64,000 nt of DNA from Bryoerythrophyllum caledonicum (GCA_963971425.1 OZ020515.1:5386678-5450677), one strand, 5' to 3'. Positions 50,538 to 61,865 are shown, counted from the first letter of the stretch. Notes: generated from the letters alone by a model not told the origin. Numbers and translations are program-made.

Positions 50538-51297
50538 TTAGCCAGCTTCCCTAAGAAGCAGTCCTTCATCAATCTCAGGATGCTTCATAAGAAAAACCTT
50601 CATAACATGCTTGCACATAGTGTTCTGTTGTCCAATAAAACAGTTACATTGTGCCCACTCAGTATTGGTTCTATATACTGTCCAAATTTTGGAATAATTC
50701 TCAACAGAAACCACCAACGCAATATCTTCCCCCTCTGGATTCATGTAAACATACGAGTTTGGGATCCCATAGGCAAAGAGGATTGCATTGGCAATGAGAA
50801 ACTCCTGTTTGATATTGTGAATAAAACCGAACTCCTTCAAGGCTCGGGCATACCAGTAGTGTCCTGTAACCTTATTCTTGAGATCATCAGCTATCCAATC
50901 CAACCTAAACCCTGCGAATCTTTGCTTCTCCAGCAACAGAATCCTCTTCAAATTAGTATGGAAAGACTCAATACCAGCATTTGTGTTCTGTCCAGCATGA
51001 AGGACGTTCCGATTTGCGGCACACCACATCCCAATCTTCTTTCTCAAGTGTTTGTCGATGTATTTCATGAACTTAGCAGTCGAAGGGCGTCGCTCCTTGA
51101 TCTTGTCGAGCTCCTTGTTAGCCCACGCCACAGGATCTGTCCCAACAACATACCTCTTGCCGTACAGAACTTCTCCAACCTCCTTCAGTGTATTCGCCCT
51201 ATCCTCTATCCGACTTATCTTGCTCTTGGCATTTTCTGCCCATGCCTTCTTAACATGCCAGAAACAGAGTAGGATCTTGGACCTCGGCCACAACTCC
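50538..51297 (-). pseudogene. MULE transposase exon: DDE C-terminal half and SWIM finger
   Basis: Follows acceptor CACTACAG. Carries LWPRSKILLCFWHVKKAW, NAGIESFH and the SWIM motif CNCF...MCKHV. Open over 253 codons with no stop, the best-preserved part of the transposase. Confidence 0.8.
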
Positions 51298-51400
51298 CTG
51301 TAGTGCAGTATGGCCATAAGAAAGATGCACTACACGTGATCATTGAGTAAATACTCATCCTTCAAATTCAAAAGAAATGAAAAGAGAGACATTTACTTAC
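51298..51400 (-). other. MULE intron (103 bp)
   Basis: On the minus strand, donor CTAGA|GTAAGT and acceptor ACTACAG|GGAG; joins NVLE to ELWPRSK in phase. Confidence 0.75.
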
Positions 51401-51600
51401 TCTAGGACGTTCAATTCAGCTTGAGCATTGTCCACAATTACCGACGAGGGCTCCCAGTCAGGTTTGACAGATAAGGCTTTGTCCTTCAGTGCCTGTAGCA
51501 CGGGTTTCAAGGCGTTCTCGGTGGAACTAGAGATAATGAAATAAGCAACTAGTATACCATTCCGCCATTTGTCAAACACCATAACGATATACAATGGATA
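51401..51600 (-). pseudogene. MULE exon: middle of the DDE domain
   Basis: Between acceptor GATTTGATGCAG and donor GTAAGT: YPLYIVMVFDKWRNG, STENALKPVLQALK, VIVDNAQAELNVLE with the second catalytic Asp. Confidence 0.75.
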
Positions 51601-51745
51601 CTGCATCAAATCACAACGCACAAGGAGTTTGGTATCAGAGCAAGGTTTAGGTACAAGTCATAGAAAGTAATCACCTACTCTTCTCGCACTACACATATAC
51701 CAACTAACATTTCTAGGTACTCAAGTTATTTAAAACTCTGCTTAC
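51601..51745 (-). other. MULE intron (145 bp)
   Basis: Donor CTCCCGG|GTAAGC, acceptor TTGATGCAG; phase 0 join from GTSHSR to YPLYIV. Carries one GCACTACA motif. Confidence 0.7.
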
Positions 51746-52544
51746 CCGGGAGTGACTTGTACCAAACGTGGCATCTATGGAAATAGCACTTTGATGGCCA
51801 AATTTCACAAGCATAGTCTTCTGCCAGGCTGTCTGAAATCCGAGGGTGAAGGGGGCATCGTCCTATTCCTTCTTGTTAATATCCAGCAGACCGTATTCTT
51901 GATAAAAGAAATCCTCCTTGATGTTTTCGTCCTTCCAGAGCCTGATGCTAACGGTCTCCTTCTTGTGCTTCATCCAAGTCTCTTGTGCACGCTTGTTTGC
52001 TATGTTCCGGACGTCGTGTGCCTGGACAAACATATCTCTACTCACTGGGGCGTTTGACAGCGCCATCTCCATCACCCATGCCTTGTGTTGGATCATAACT
52101 TGAGTAGAAGTCAACCCCATGTCTAACATACTGCCCAGTTTGTTCTTCATATTATCCGACAACGATGTTCCTTTGGAGTGCTTGAATCCAGGCACCGTGA
52201 CACCGTGGCAATGCTCACCATGCACGTTTACGTGCTCAGTAACCTTGTACACCAACTGACACAACTTAGTGTCCATATAAATCTGCTTTGCCAGGAAATG
52301 GCGCTAGCATCCTCGCTTCATAGACATGCCAGCAGCCTTCTGACCTATGCGTGGATTCTTCTGCCTTGTGCTTCTATCAGTAGACATTGCATTGAAATCC
52401 GGGATAACCTTCTTCCCTTTGCGCTTCTTCTCTAATGCAGTTGTAACCCTCTTCTTCCTCCTTTGTTGTTCCGCTTGAAGAAGGCCCTTCAAGTCTTTAA
52501 TGTAAATATGGGAATTATCTTCAGGTCCAAAATTACAGCTGAAC
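51746..52544 (-). pseudogene. MULE exon: N-terminal half with two in-frame TAG stops
   Basis: From FSCNFGPED through basic KKRVTTALEKKRKGKK, GC-stop-RHFLAKQ (TAG at 52304-52306), HVNVHGEHCHG, DVRNIANK, KKE-stop-DDAPFTLGFQ (TAG at 51863-51865) to the first catalytic Asp (SIDATFG). Both stops sit in otherwise conserved text in the same frame. Confidence 0.75.
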
Positions 52545-52746
52545 CTGCTCAAGTTCAAACAATTAGTAAGACTAGTAGATCTACATGCACTACACAGAAA
52601 GGACATAGCCTATTCTGAGTTGAACGTATACAATGGATGCACTACATCCGGTGCCCTAAATCCATTCCCGGACACACAGTATACACAATGTTGCACTACA
52701 ACCAAAAACAACGAAGGAGCAAATTCAGGTCAAGTTAGGGACTTAC

Positions 52747-54084
52747 TTAATAACCTTGGCAGCACTGTTACTAGTTAGCCCTTGGTAGTACCAAACTCTC
52801 TGGCTTATTCTTCGAGACTGTCTCCTTGTTGAATCTACAAAGATACGATTTGTCCTGTCCCTCGCCCTCCCTGAAGTCTGAAAGTCTCTTCCAAGGGATG
52901 ACTGCGACCTCGTGTATGTAATGACGGCCTCCGCCCTGGGTACAAATTGGTTCCCACGTGAGATCCTCCCTGCAAAATGGACCAGGTGGAGGAGTTTGCT
53001 TCATCTCTCAAAGCCCTCTAACCAGCTCTTCCTCACGCTCGGGCCCCTGGTGTGGAATGTCCTCCTCTTCCCAATCCTCTAACAAGATATGCCGCATGGG
53101 TTTGCTCTCTTTTTAGTTTTCTTTCTTCAACGGCGACCTGGTTGTTGGTTTATCACTTCTACTGCTCCTAGCCTTTCCCTTAGGGACGGTCTTCCCCTCA
53201 ACAAATGTGACATTCCTATCACTACTCACGTTAGAGAATTCTCTGTGGCTGTATTGAGGGCTTGACAGTACAACTTCTTCAACAACATGCCCTCTCGGAT
53301 TGAAGGAAGGGTTCAAATTTGAGGTTACTTCGTACTCACTACCTCTGGGATCGTCTAACTTCCGTTTGTCACAGTAAGATGAACATGATGTACAATCGCT
53401 AGAGGAAAGGTCAAAATACAGTGGTTGCGTGCTTGCCGTTGCAGGACACTGAGCTCCCAAGGACACACTGGTAGACATAACTGAACTTGTTTGGGACAAT
53501 TCTGTAGAACACGACGATATATCTGCAGCAAAGTCTAAACCTCCATCCTCAGACCCCGTGGAAGCAAGGGAGGTCGCAGTTCGGATTGAGTCACTATGCC
53601 CAGGATGCTCAAGAGGAAACATTGCGCCAAGTAGTGATGGGTCTGGAGCACTTGTCACACTACGGACGGATTGCACGTCCACAGGAGAGTGATGATCTGG
53701 TCATGTTGGCAGAACTACTCGGAGTGGAAGACGATCTCTCTCACAGCTTATATCAACATATGACGCTCTGTTATGAGGACTCTGCTTCCATCGACCTAGG
53801 AGCGCATGACAGTCACTCTCATCCTCAAGATCGACATAGTTAAGCTTATGGGCTGATAATGTTGTACTTTCATGCGTTTCTGACGCAGTTCTACCTAGGG
53901 CATTCTTCCTCTCATAGTTGGAAGGGCATGTAAGATCAATGAAATCAGGTACCTGGTGACGCATTAGAGATGGTATGCAACATTCTTTGTTTCGCTCATA
54001 GGAGGAATCGAAGTGTGCATCATCCTCACCAGAACAAGTATTGCTAAACTCGACCACCGAGGACCCCTTTGTTGCCATATTCAC
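52747..54084 (-). pseudogene. MULE N-terminal exon with three stops and a frameshift
   Basis: One frame from 54084 crosses TGA at 53701, TAA at 53113 and TGA at 53008, then shifts by +1 near 52,800 to give VWYYQGLTSNSAAKVIK before donor GTAAGT at 52746. Acidic, Ser-rich low-complexity sequence for most of its length. The first ATG codon is at 54078. Confidence 0.6.
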
Positions 54085-55184
54085 CCTTAAACGTCAACCA
54101 TGTCAACAAAGAAAACTAGCAACCTCTCCTCTACAAACTAGAACATTCAGTAGGAACAAATCTCTACGCTTCAGACAAACCCCAGGATTTAGGAAACATG
54201 GAGGACCGTGGTATAAGTGGCCCAAAGCATAAATTTATCCCTTCATTAGTGTGAGCCGCCAAAACGACTCCCGAGGATGAATGGACTGCACATCAATTGT
54301 GTTAGGTTCAACTAGTAGTTTAAGTGGGTAATCCAATAGGATTAACCCATGATTTTTGATCAATATGGCTAAATGGCCTTTCCGTTCACTAATTCCTTAA
54401 ATAGTAGCCACTCTATGGCGACCACGGATTTTATTAAGTTAACCAACAAAATAATTAGGAAGGAAAAAATGAAGAGAAGGTTAGAAAAGGAAAAAAAGAA
54501 AAAAGAAACAAAAACAATAGAAAAGGAAGAAAAGTAAAGTTGTGGGGAAGGAATTACCTCCTACCGAGTCATGGACCGAAATTGGTCATGATGAGGAAAT
54601 CACGCAGGTAAAAATTAGGAGAAGGAGAGAAACGATGGCGAGGGGAAGGAAAAAAGAAGGAGGTTTAAAAGCCCCTAAAAAAATGGTTGGAAGAGTCCAA
54701 AAGGTGGGGCAAACCCCTCGTCGATCACTAGGGAAAATTAGGAATTACCCCAAGCAAGGGGAATTCAATCTAGGTAGATTAATTGATTTAGCAACCTTGG
54801 AATTAACTTAATGGCTCACTTATTGGAGATCATGCACACCCATGTGGCATGGAGTTAATGTTTAGATTTAGATATTCCTTGGTTAGTGGGACACCCACTC
54901 TTGTTAAATGCAAGGGTGGCACGGAATTAGTAGTCATAGGGTTAGTAGGTCTTGTAAGAAGGATCCATTTATGGGAGAAGGCCAAAGGTGGCAGGGAACC
55001 ATCTTTGGGAACTCAAGGAGAGCAAGGGTTGGGGGATTACCCCCTCGAAGAACTGGGACATTTTTTCATGGGCATGGAAGAGGCGTAGGAAAAGAGAGAA
55101 TGGGAGAAGGAAGAGAACTGAGAGAATGAGAGCCGGAAGTCCCGGCCACTAAGAGTGCGAATTAGGTTAGGAGAGCAGGAGCTG
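54085..55184. other. Purine-rich low-complexity stretch, no gene supported
   Basis: A-rich and GA-rich tracts (54,450-54,540) precede a GGA-rich stretch. Two overlapping plus-strand ORFs (54542-54811, 54849-55088) read as Lys/Arg/Gly-rich text without domains and follow base composition, so they are not called. Confidence 0.5.
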
Positions 55185-56615
55185 AAGACGATCAAGATCG
55201 CGAGGAAGAGCAGGGGCTGAAGACGATCAAGACCATGAGGAACGAGACGACCAAGATCACCAGGAGCTGAAGACGATCAAGACCACGAGGAACGAGACGA
55301 TCAAGAGCAGGAGGAGCTGAAGACGATCAAGATCGCGAGGAAGAGTAGGAGGCTGAAGACGATCAAGACCACGAGGAATGAGACGACCAAGATCACCAGG
55401 AGCTGAAGACGATCAAGATCACCAGGAGCTGAAGACGATCAAGATCACGAGGAACGAGACGATCAAGAGCAGGAGGAGCTGAAGACGATCAAGATCGCGA
55501 GGAAGAGCAGGAGGCTGAAGACAATCAAGACCACGAAGAACGAGACGACCAAGATCACGAGGAGCTGAAGACGATGAAGACCACGAGGAACGAGACGATC
55601 AAGAGCAGGAGGAGCTGAAGACGATCAAGATCGCGAGGAAGAGCAGGAGGTTGAAGACGATCAAGACCACGAGGAACGAGACGACCAAGATCACCAGGAG
55701 CTGAAGACGATCAAGACCACGAGGAACGAGACGATTAAGAGCAGGAGGAGCTGAAGACGATCAAGATCGCGAGGAAGAACAGGAGGCTGAAGACGATCAA
55801 GACCACGAGGAACGAGACGACCAAGATCACCAGGAGCTGAAGACGATCAAGATCACGAGGAACGAGACGATCAAGAGCTGGAGGAGCTGAAGACGATCAA
55901 GATCGCGAGGAAGAGCAGGGGCTGAAGACGATCAAGACCACGAGGAACGAGACGGCCAAGAGCAGCAGGAGCTGAAGACGATCAAGATTACCAGGAGCTG
56001 AAGATGATCAAGACCACGAGGAACGAGACGATCAAGAGCAGCAGGAGCTGAGACGATCAAGATCACGAGGAAGAGCAAGGGCTGAAGACGATCAAGACAA
56101 CGAGGAACGAGACGACCAAGATCACCAGGAGCTGAAGACGATCAAGATCACGAGGAACGAGACGATCAAGAGCAGGAGGAGCTGAAGACGATCAAGATCG
56201 CGAGGAAGAGCAGGAGGCTGAAGTCGATCAAGACCACGAGGAACGAGACGACCAAGATCACCAGGAGCTGAAGACGATCAAGATCACCAGGAGCTGAAGA
56301 CGATCAAGATCACCAGGAGCTGAAGACGATCAAGATCACGAGGAACGAGACGATCAAGAGCAGGAGGAGCTGAAGACGATCAAGATCGCGAGGAAGAGCA
56401 GGGGCTGAAGACGATCAAGACCACGAGGAACGAGACGGCCAAGAGCAGCAGGAGCTTAAGACGATCAAGATCACGAGGAGCTGAAGACGATCAAAATCGC
56501 GAGGAAGAGCAGGAGGCTGAAGACGATCAAGACCACGAGGAACGAGACGACCAAGATCACCAGGAGTTGAAGACGATCAAGACCACGAGGGGCGAGAGCC
56601 GGAACTGAAGGAAGG
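55185..56615 (+). repeat. Purine-rich compound minisatellite (GACGATCAAGA core)
   Basis: The core GACGATCAAGA recurs several dozen times in ~1.4 kb. Basic units include a 26-bp unit (GAGCTGAAGACGATCAAGAT plus CACCAG), repeated three times in a row at ~56,258-56,335, and a CACGAGGAACGAGACGA unit. These are assembled in compound units of roughly 135-160 bp. Because 26 is not a multiple of 3 and units are mixed, no frame stays open; it is not a protein repeat. Confidence 0.9.
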
Positions 56616-58118
56616 AGGGTGAATCGAATCAACCAGGGAGCCTCTCCTCACCCCCCGGCTAGTAGTAAATTACTTATGCAATAAGGAATCCTAAATTTCT
56701 AAATACTAAAACCATGCGGAAGCGCTGCCAATTTTTTGCTAGAATTAGGGTTTGCTTCACACTCAACTAAACAACCGGATAATTGGTCATTAGTAAGTAA
56801 AATCAGCCGGAGGTTCATTCGCAACGAGGTTGAGGTGGGATACTTGTGTGAATGGATGTGGTATATGCGTGGAATGTGATTCATGATCTTGGATACATCA
56901 TATGTTGAAGGTGCACTGCTAGTCGCTGGGTGTGAGGTCCAGGGTCGAGTCAAGTGATCAATTGAATGCTGCCATCATGTTAAGCACAAAAAACTAATAA
57001 GAATAAAAAAAACAAACATAAGAATCGGAGTTGAAGTCAAGGAGATAATTAGGATTATAAGTTGGTAGAAAATAGGGAAGCCTGTCTGCTGCCAACTGGT
57101 TCCAGGGTCACACCTAAGCCTGAACCTGATCATTAAGGGTCTAATCAAGTTCGGAATGCTGAATTGAACCCATGAGCGTTGACGACGTTGCATTCGGAGC
57201 CCTAGAGCAAAAGTTACACTTGTTCAGAGGTGGGTTCAATTAGAAGGCTGGATTAAGTCACCACCTCACTAGTTAACCACAAGGAACCCAAGTGAACATG
57301 AGACGTGTCGCCATGCTTGTATAAGTTGTGTATGAATGGGCTGAGGGTTGGTTACACAAGCAACCAGGCCCCATATTAGGATCTTGTGTTCAAGATAAGC
57401 CACCCTTTAGGGGCGGTTTATTTGGCTCACAATTAGGTGGAGGATGTAGTACCAGTTTCAAAATTCTCAGATCCAAAATTTCAGGCAGCACAGAATTGTC
57501 GTTGCACTACACATCCACCTTCGTTTGTAGGACAAATTGTTATACAATATATCATAATAGCCCAAAGGGCCCAATCCTACGCTACGCAGTACAATCCTAC
57601 GAACATGACAATTTGCACTACAGCTACAGTTGCACTACACTAGGGTGAAAGGGTCCACTAAGCATATTCTCTATGCTGGGTAGTGCAACAAATATCATCC
57701 ATTGCATCTATCACAAAAATATCGTCCATGGTCGACGATGGACCCATCATTTGGATATCGGGTGCAAAAAGGGACCCGGCCTGACATCCAGACCCTTTAA
57801 CGGGTCAACCGTCCAAACCCAGCTCCAGACCCCAGGTCCACTGTCGAGGAGAGGGACCCATCATCGGGCAGCAAGCCACGGGCAGCGGCGGCACCCAAAA
57901 ATAGAAGTTCGATGGGGGGGGATTAACGTGACGCGTCTTCTTCATGTTCGCAAAATAGTTGGCCAGGGTTCAGAAGCTTCTACGGCCAAGGAATGCATAG
58001 AATTAAACAAAGTGCCTTGTGAGTGTGATCATATTAGCCCTGGCCAGTGTAGGGCAGTGCAAAGAAAGTATCAAATCCTTCATTCATATTGATTTCTAAT
58101 AAACAAATACACTCATCC
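56616..58118. other. Intergenic, no gene seen
   Basis: Several ORFs of 60-140 codons exist but have no domain or codon pattern I can support. GCACTACA motifs cluster at 57,506-57,640. A run of CAGACCC-type motifs near 57,790-57,850 may belong to an old transposon. Confidence 0.5.
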
Positions 58119-58233
58119 CTCTCATAAGTTATACCTCTCATAAGTTATAATTCGCTAACTATAACCTCAACAAACTCGCAACCCCAACTCAAGTAAAAAC
58201 CTCTGCTAAGTTATACCTCGACTAGGTTATACC
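58119..58233 (+). mobile_element. Pogo/Lemi-like terminal sequence, fragment
   Basis: Repeated CTCTCATAAGTTATACCTC and AAGTAAAAACCTCTGCTAAG followed by TTATACCTCGACTAGG closely follow the pattern of pogo/Tigger/Lemi ends (CAGTAAAACCTCT...AAGTTA). No transposase is near. Could also be an unrelated simple repeat. Confidence 0.4.
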
Positions 58234-58247
58234 GCTGCGGTGCCCAA

Positions 58248-58315
58248 CGCTTCACTCACGAAGGAGGTGGAGTCATGAGGATCTCAGCGCTTCAATCACA
58301 TTGGAGGTGGAGTCA
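58248..58315 (+). repeat. 40-bp imperfect tandem duplication
   Basis: CGCTTCACTCACGAAGGAGG and CGCTTCAATCACATTGGAGG, each followed by TGGAGTCA, spaced 40 bp. Confidence 0.75.
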
Positions 58316-58814
58316 CGGAGATCGATAGGAGTAGATGTGATTTTTGTGCACAAGGAACCGAGGACAATTGTCGCATCTAAGTCGCAAGTACAACCTGGAT
58401 TAGCCATGGCGGAGCTCAAGCGTGCAGCTTCAGTTATGTTATGATCCTCGTCGTACTCTTATCTGGCACTATTGTTGGTTCAATCAAGGAGAAGCCTTTG
58501 CCGTTCATTGTTCTCCAAGGTGAAGTTTGGTTGAGTGAAGTGCACGTTTTTTGTTATATATTTAACCCCTAAGGTACTAAGTGTCAAAAATGGGCTTTTT
58601 GAAAGTTTGGTCAGGTTCCTATGGTGTCAATTTCCAACATTCTTCTTTGAAATTTTTACTATAGAAAGACATTACCAAGACCTTAGTGGGAAAAAAACTT
58701 CAAAACTGTTGACTCTATTGCAATGAGTAACTAAGGAAAGAAAACGTTTATCTCTAGTTCAAAATTGTAGGTTCTCAATTAAGACCCATTGAGTAACATA
58801 CTCACAAGATTCCA

Positions 58815-59355
58815 TCAACTTTGACCGTACTATTTGAAAGATTATAGTGTTTGAAGTTGAGAAAGTGGTCTATTTTCATCCTTGCATTGAGTGGATTGGC
58901 AAACTTTGACTTCACTTGGTGTCATGTTATTGCACTACTCATGGCCTAAATTCATTACCATCATGTTAAGCATGATATTAGTTCCTTGTACATCAATTTT
59001 TAGAGATAGAAAAAGGATGTAGCATATTTTGTAAAAATTGTACAAGGAGAGGAGGTTCAAAAAGTGCCAATTCACGTTTTGTTTTCTTGTGAATCTAATA
59101 TGTGTTAGAATGATAATCCAAATGGTTAATAAGAAGGTAGCCACCATAAGTTGTTTTGGAAAAAATGAGAAGTTGAAAAAATGAAGATCTCTAAGTTTAA
59201 TGTGGACAAGAAGAAGTTTCTTTGGTCCCTTGCCCAACAAAATGTGACGATGTGTGAAAATGTTTGACTTGGGTTGATATGCTATTTTTCACCACAGACA
59301 AGAATTTTTTTGACAATATGAAAGGAAATTATATCACTTTCTAGTATTGAAAACC
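58815..59355 (+). repeat. Dispersed repeat, copy 1 (~540 bp)
   Basis: Shares ordered landmarks with 61,321-61,865: TTGACCGTAC, AGATTATAGTGTTTGAA, CAATTCACGTTTT, TGTGGA-AAGAAGAAG and ATGCTATTT-TCAC-A-AGACAAGA. Diverged with many substitutions and small indels. Non-coding; family unknown. Confidence 0.8.
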
Positions 59356-60323
59356 TCACATGGGAAGTTTTAATTTGAGATGGCACAACTTTTTTTTCAT
59401 AGCTCCAATGAGAATAAAAATTAGATTCCCATGGACCTCTTGTCTTCTTGCATCTTTGTAAAAAAATTCAAGAATCTTTTATATAAGCTGCAACTATGGG
59501 AACGTGCCCGAGATTTGCAGAAACCCACCTTAAGACTTTTTTCATTTAGGGATGGAGGACCATGAGGTTTGTCCCAAAGAAAATCAAATTTTCTATGTGC
59601 TCTCACATTAGTAAAATTAAATTCAGTCAATTTGTTATTGACTTGATATCAAAAAGACCAACAATCTCATAACGCACGCATTATTCATACAATTAACTAG
59701 CAATAAGTTAATGTTATTTGTGCACTTATTATTATGATATTAGGTGGACAAAATGTCTAGTCAACATTGATTTGATGCTATCATGATATTTTGTTATTAT
59801 TTGGAGCATGTTATGTTGATGTAATTCTAATAAAATTTTCATGTCATTCTCACTACTATCTATGTCATGTCATATTTGTTTTATGTTAATGTCATTCTAA
59901 CTCATGTCGGTTTATGTCATTTCGATGAAATTTTATGCCATTGCAACGTGAATGCTACATCACTAGAATATGTGTTTTGTCACATGTTATGGTGATGCCA
60001 TTTTGACGTCAATTCAACTTGAAATTCACTTTTTTCAACCATTTCTTATATATAAACTAATTGTCATTAAAACATGGAATATTTTCATGACAAACAAATA
60101 CTTAACTACTATACTGTAACAAAAGATTGAAAAGAAGGGTTTTCAGTTAAAAAAGAGGTATGAGATAGGATCAGACTTGAAAATATAAACTGTCATCTTA
60201 AGGAAAAAAAGAAAAAAAACGATTAGATAATGACATCTTGAGTCATATGGATACAGTGACAAAGGTGGGATCCACCAAATCGTAACTACAAGCATGGACT
60301 CATATATGCAATAGAAGAGATAA
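59356..60323. other. AT-rich stretch, no gene seen
   Basis: Loose recurrences of ATGTCATT and TTATGTCAT (59,830-60,000) are seen; no structure beyond that. Confidence 0.5.
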
Positions 60324-60607
60324 CTCAAGATATTGTAATAAATGTGTACGGTAGGTCCCACGTGGGCCCCACATACTATTTATATCCGGTAGATCTTCAC
60401 ACACCAATGATCATATTTGCATTGTTGGAATTTTGATCCACAAAGCATCCATGTGGTGGGACCCACCGTACCATACTTCACCTTTGCTCCAAAGTCATCG
60501 AATATTCCATTCGGGTATAAGTTATGATGATACGAAGTTATGGGAAAAAGTAGTTAATATGAACTTCGTGTGGGCCCCACATGTTGCCGTGATGGAATAT
60601 CTTGATT
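60324..60607. repeat. MITE-like inverted repeat with GTGGGCCCCAC motifs
   Basis: TCAAGATATT (~60,325) is inverted as AATATCTTGA (~60,596), and each arm carries GTGGGCCCCACAT inside it. A second nested pair (GTACGGTAGGTCCCAC against GTGGGACCCACCGTAC) lies within. No clear target-site duplication. Confidence 0.45.
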
Positions 60608-60960
60608 CTAATTTCATTATCTATTTTTCACTTTCTTATAGTGACTCAAACAAGTTCAATGTTCAAATGATGGATTATTGGATTTTTTAAAGTGTTTGTT
60701 GAAAAATATTATTAAATATAGATTCAATTTGGAAGTATATAAGGATCCAAGCTAACGTCGAGGATTCATTTGGTAGATGAGTGTTTTGCTTCATAGGATT
60801 TCCGCATAGACTTGAAGGTCGTTTTGTTTTTTTTTTTGAAGCGGTGGACGAAACAATGCGGTGGTTGATTGGCGTCCCGCGATCTTTGGGTTTTTTCTAG
60901 CAAGACATGTGCAAGGTATGTGAGCTTTCAAAGTTGTTGCGTAATTCCTTTGCGTAGAGG

Positions 60961-61165
60961 AAGAGGGGTCGAGGCCTCGACCCCTCCCTTGTGTTTGTTG
61001 TATGGCCTTGTGTTGTATGGCAAGAGGGGTCGAGGCCTCGACCCCTCCCTTGTGTTTGTTGTATGGCCTTGTGTTGTATGGCAAGAGGGGTCGAGGCCTC
61101 GACCCCTCCTCTTTGTTGCATGGCAAGAGAGGTCGAGGGCCTCGACCCCTCCCTTTGTTGCATTG
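60961..61165. repeat. 61-bp minisatellite with a palindromic core, ~4 units
   Basis: Unit starts AAGAGGGGTC at 60961, 61022 and 61083 (61 bp apart), with a shortened, mutated unit at 61124. Each of the first three units contains a 24-bp perfect palindrome (half-site GAGGGGTCGAGG). The ORFs on both strands here are by-products. Confidence 0.95.
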
Positions 61166-61320
61166 GTTTTTCCTAACACCTAGAGTTTCTTGACAAAACC
61201 CGCCTTAAAAATGTAGATTCTGTTGTAGGATGTAAAGGAGAAACTCCGGGTATTTTTTTCAAGTTTTGACCGTAGGATCTTGAACACGACTGAGTCATTA
61301 ACATGCCTGCAAAATTTCAC

Positions 61321-61865
61321 ATTTTTTGACCGTACGGATCGGAAGATTATAGTGTTTGAAATGTAGGAAGATGTCATTTTCTTTAATGCTTTGAGAGGAT
61401 CAGCTGACTTTGACATCACTTGTTGTGAATTTTTTGCACTACACAATATGTTAATCTATTACAATCATGTTGAACATGCAATCAACTCCTTGTTCACAAA
61501 ATTTTAGAGGTTGGGGAGAGTTGTAGCATTTTCAAAAAAATTGTGCAAGGAGTGGAGGTTCAAAAACTATCAATTCACGTTTTATTTTTTTGTGAACCTA
61601 ATATGTTCTAGAATGAGAATCCGAATAGTCAATGGAAAGGTTTCCACCGCACAATGCCGTGGGGAAAATAAAAAAGTAAAAATATGAGGATCACTAAGTT
61701 TTATGTGGAAAAGAAGAAGATTTTTTGGTACTTAGCCCGACAATGTGCAACAATGTGTGAAGATGTATGACTTGGATTCATATGCTATTTCTCACTAAAG
61801 ACAAGAGATTTTTCTTGACAACATGAAAGAAAATAATATTATTTGTCGTTGTTGAAAATATCACC
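61321..61865 (+). repeat. Dispersed repeat, copy 2 (~545 bp)
   Basis: Direct-orientation partner of 58,815-59,355, about 2.5 kb away. Confidence 0.8.

Larger units (their letters stand above)
50017..54084 (-). pseudogene. MULE (Mutator-like) transposase, degenerate, multi-exon
   Basis: Minus strand. N-terminal acidic/Ser-rich region (54084-52,800), WYYQGLTSNSAAK then FSCNFG, GC-x-RHFLAKQ, HVN-x-HGEHCHG, SRDMFVQAHDVRNIANK, first catalytic Asp in SIDATFG, YPLYIVMVFDKWRNG, second Asp in VIVDNAQAELNVLE, C-x2-H in LCFWHVKKAW, a Glu in NAGIESFH, SWIM zinc finger CNCF-x7-CKHV (50,590-50,650), and a C-terminal remnant GDWSLKRKPGRLE (50,017-50,256). Three GT-AG introns join in phase: 51298-51400, 51601-51745 and 52545-52746. 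The gene is dead: stops at 53701, 53113, 53008, 52304 and 51863 and a +1 shift near 52,800. It is convergent with the Ulp1 gene; together they resemble a KAONASHI-type MULE. Confidence 0.85.

Noticed and set aside
50451..51272. 273-codon plus ORF
   Set aside because: Antisense shadow of the MULE exon that carries the recognisable SWIM and DDE motifs.
54542..55088. Two Lys/Arg/Gly-rich plus ORFs
   Set aside because: Composition follows purine-rich DNA; no domain, no homologous partner seen here.
57673..58092. 139-codon ORF near 57.7-58.1 kb
   Set aside because: No recognisable domain or codon signal, and it overlaps probable transposon-derived sequence.
60791..61193. Several 60-110-codon ORFs on both strands
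   Set aside because: By-products of the 61-bp minisatellite.
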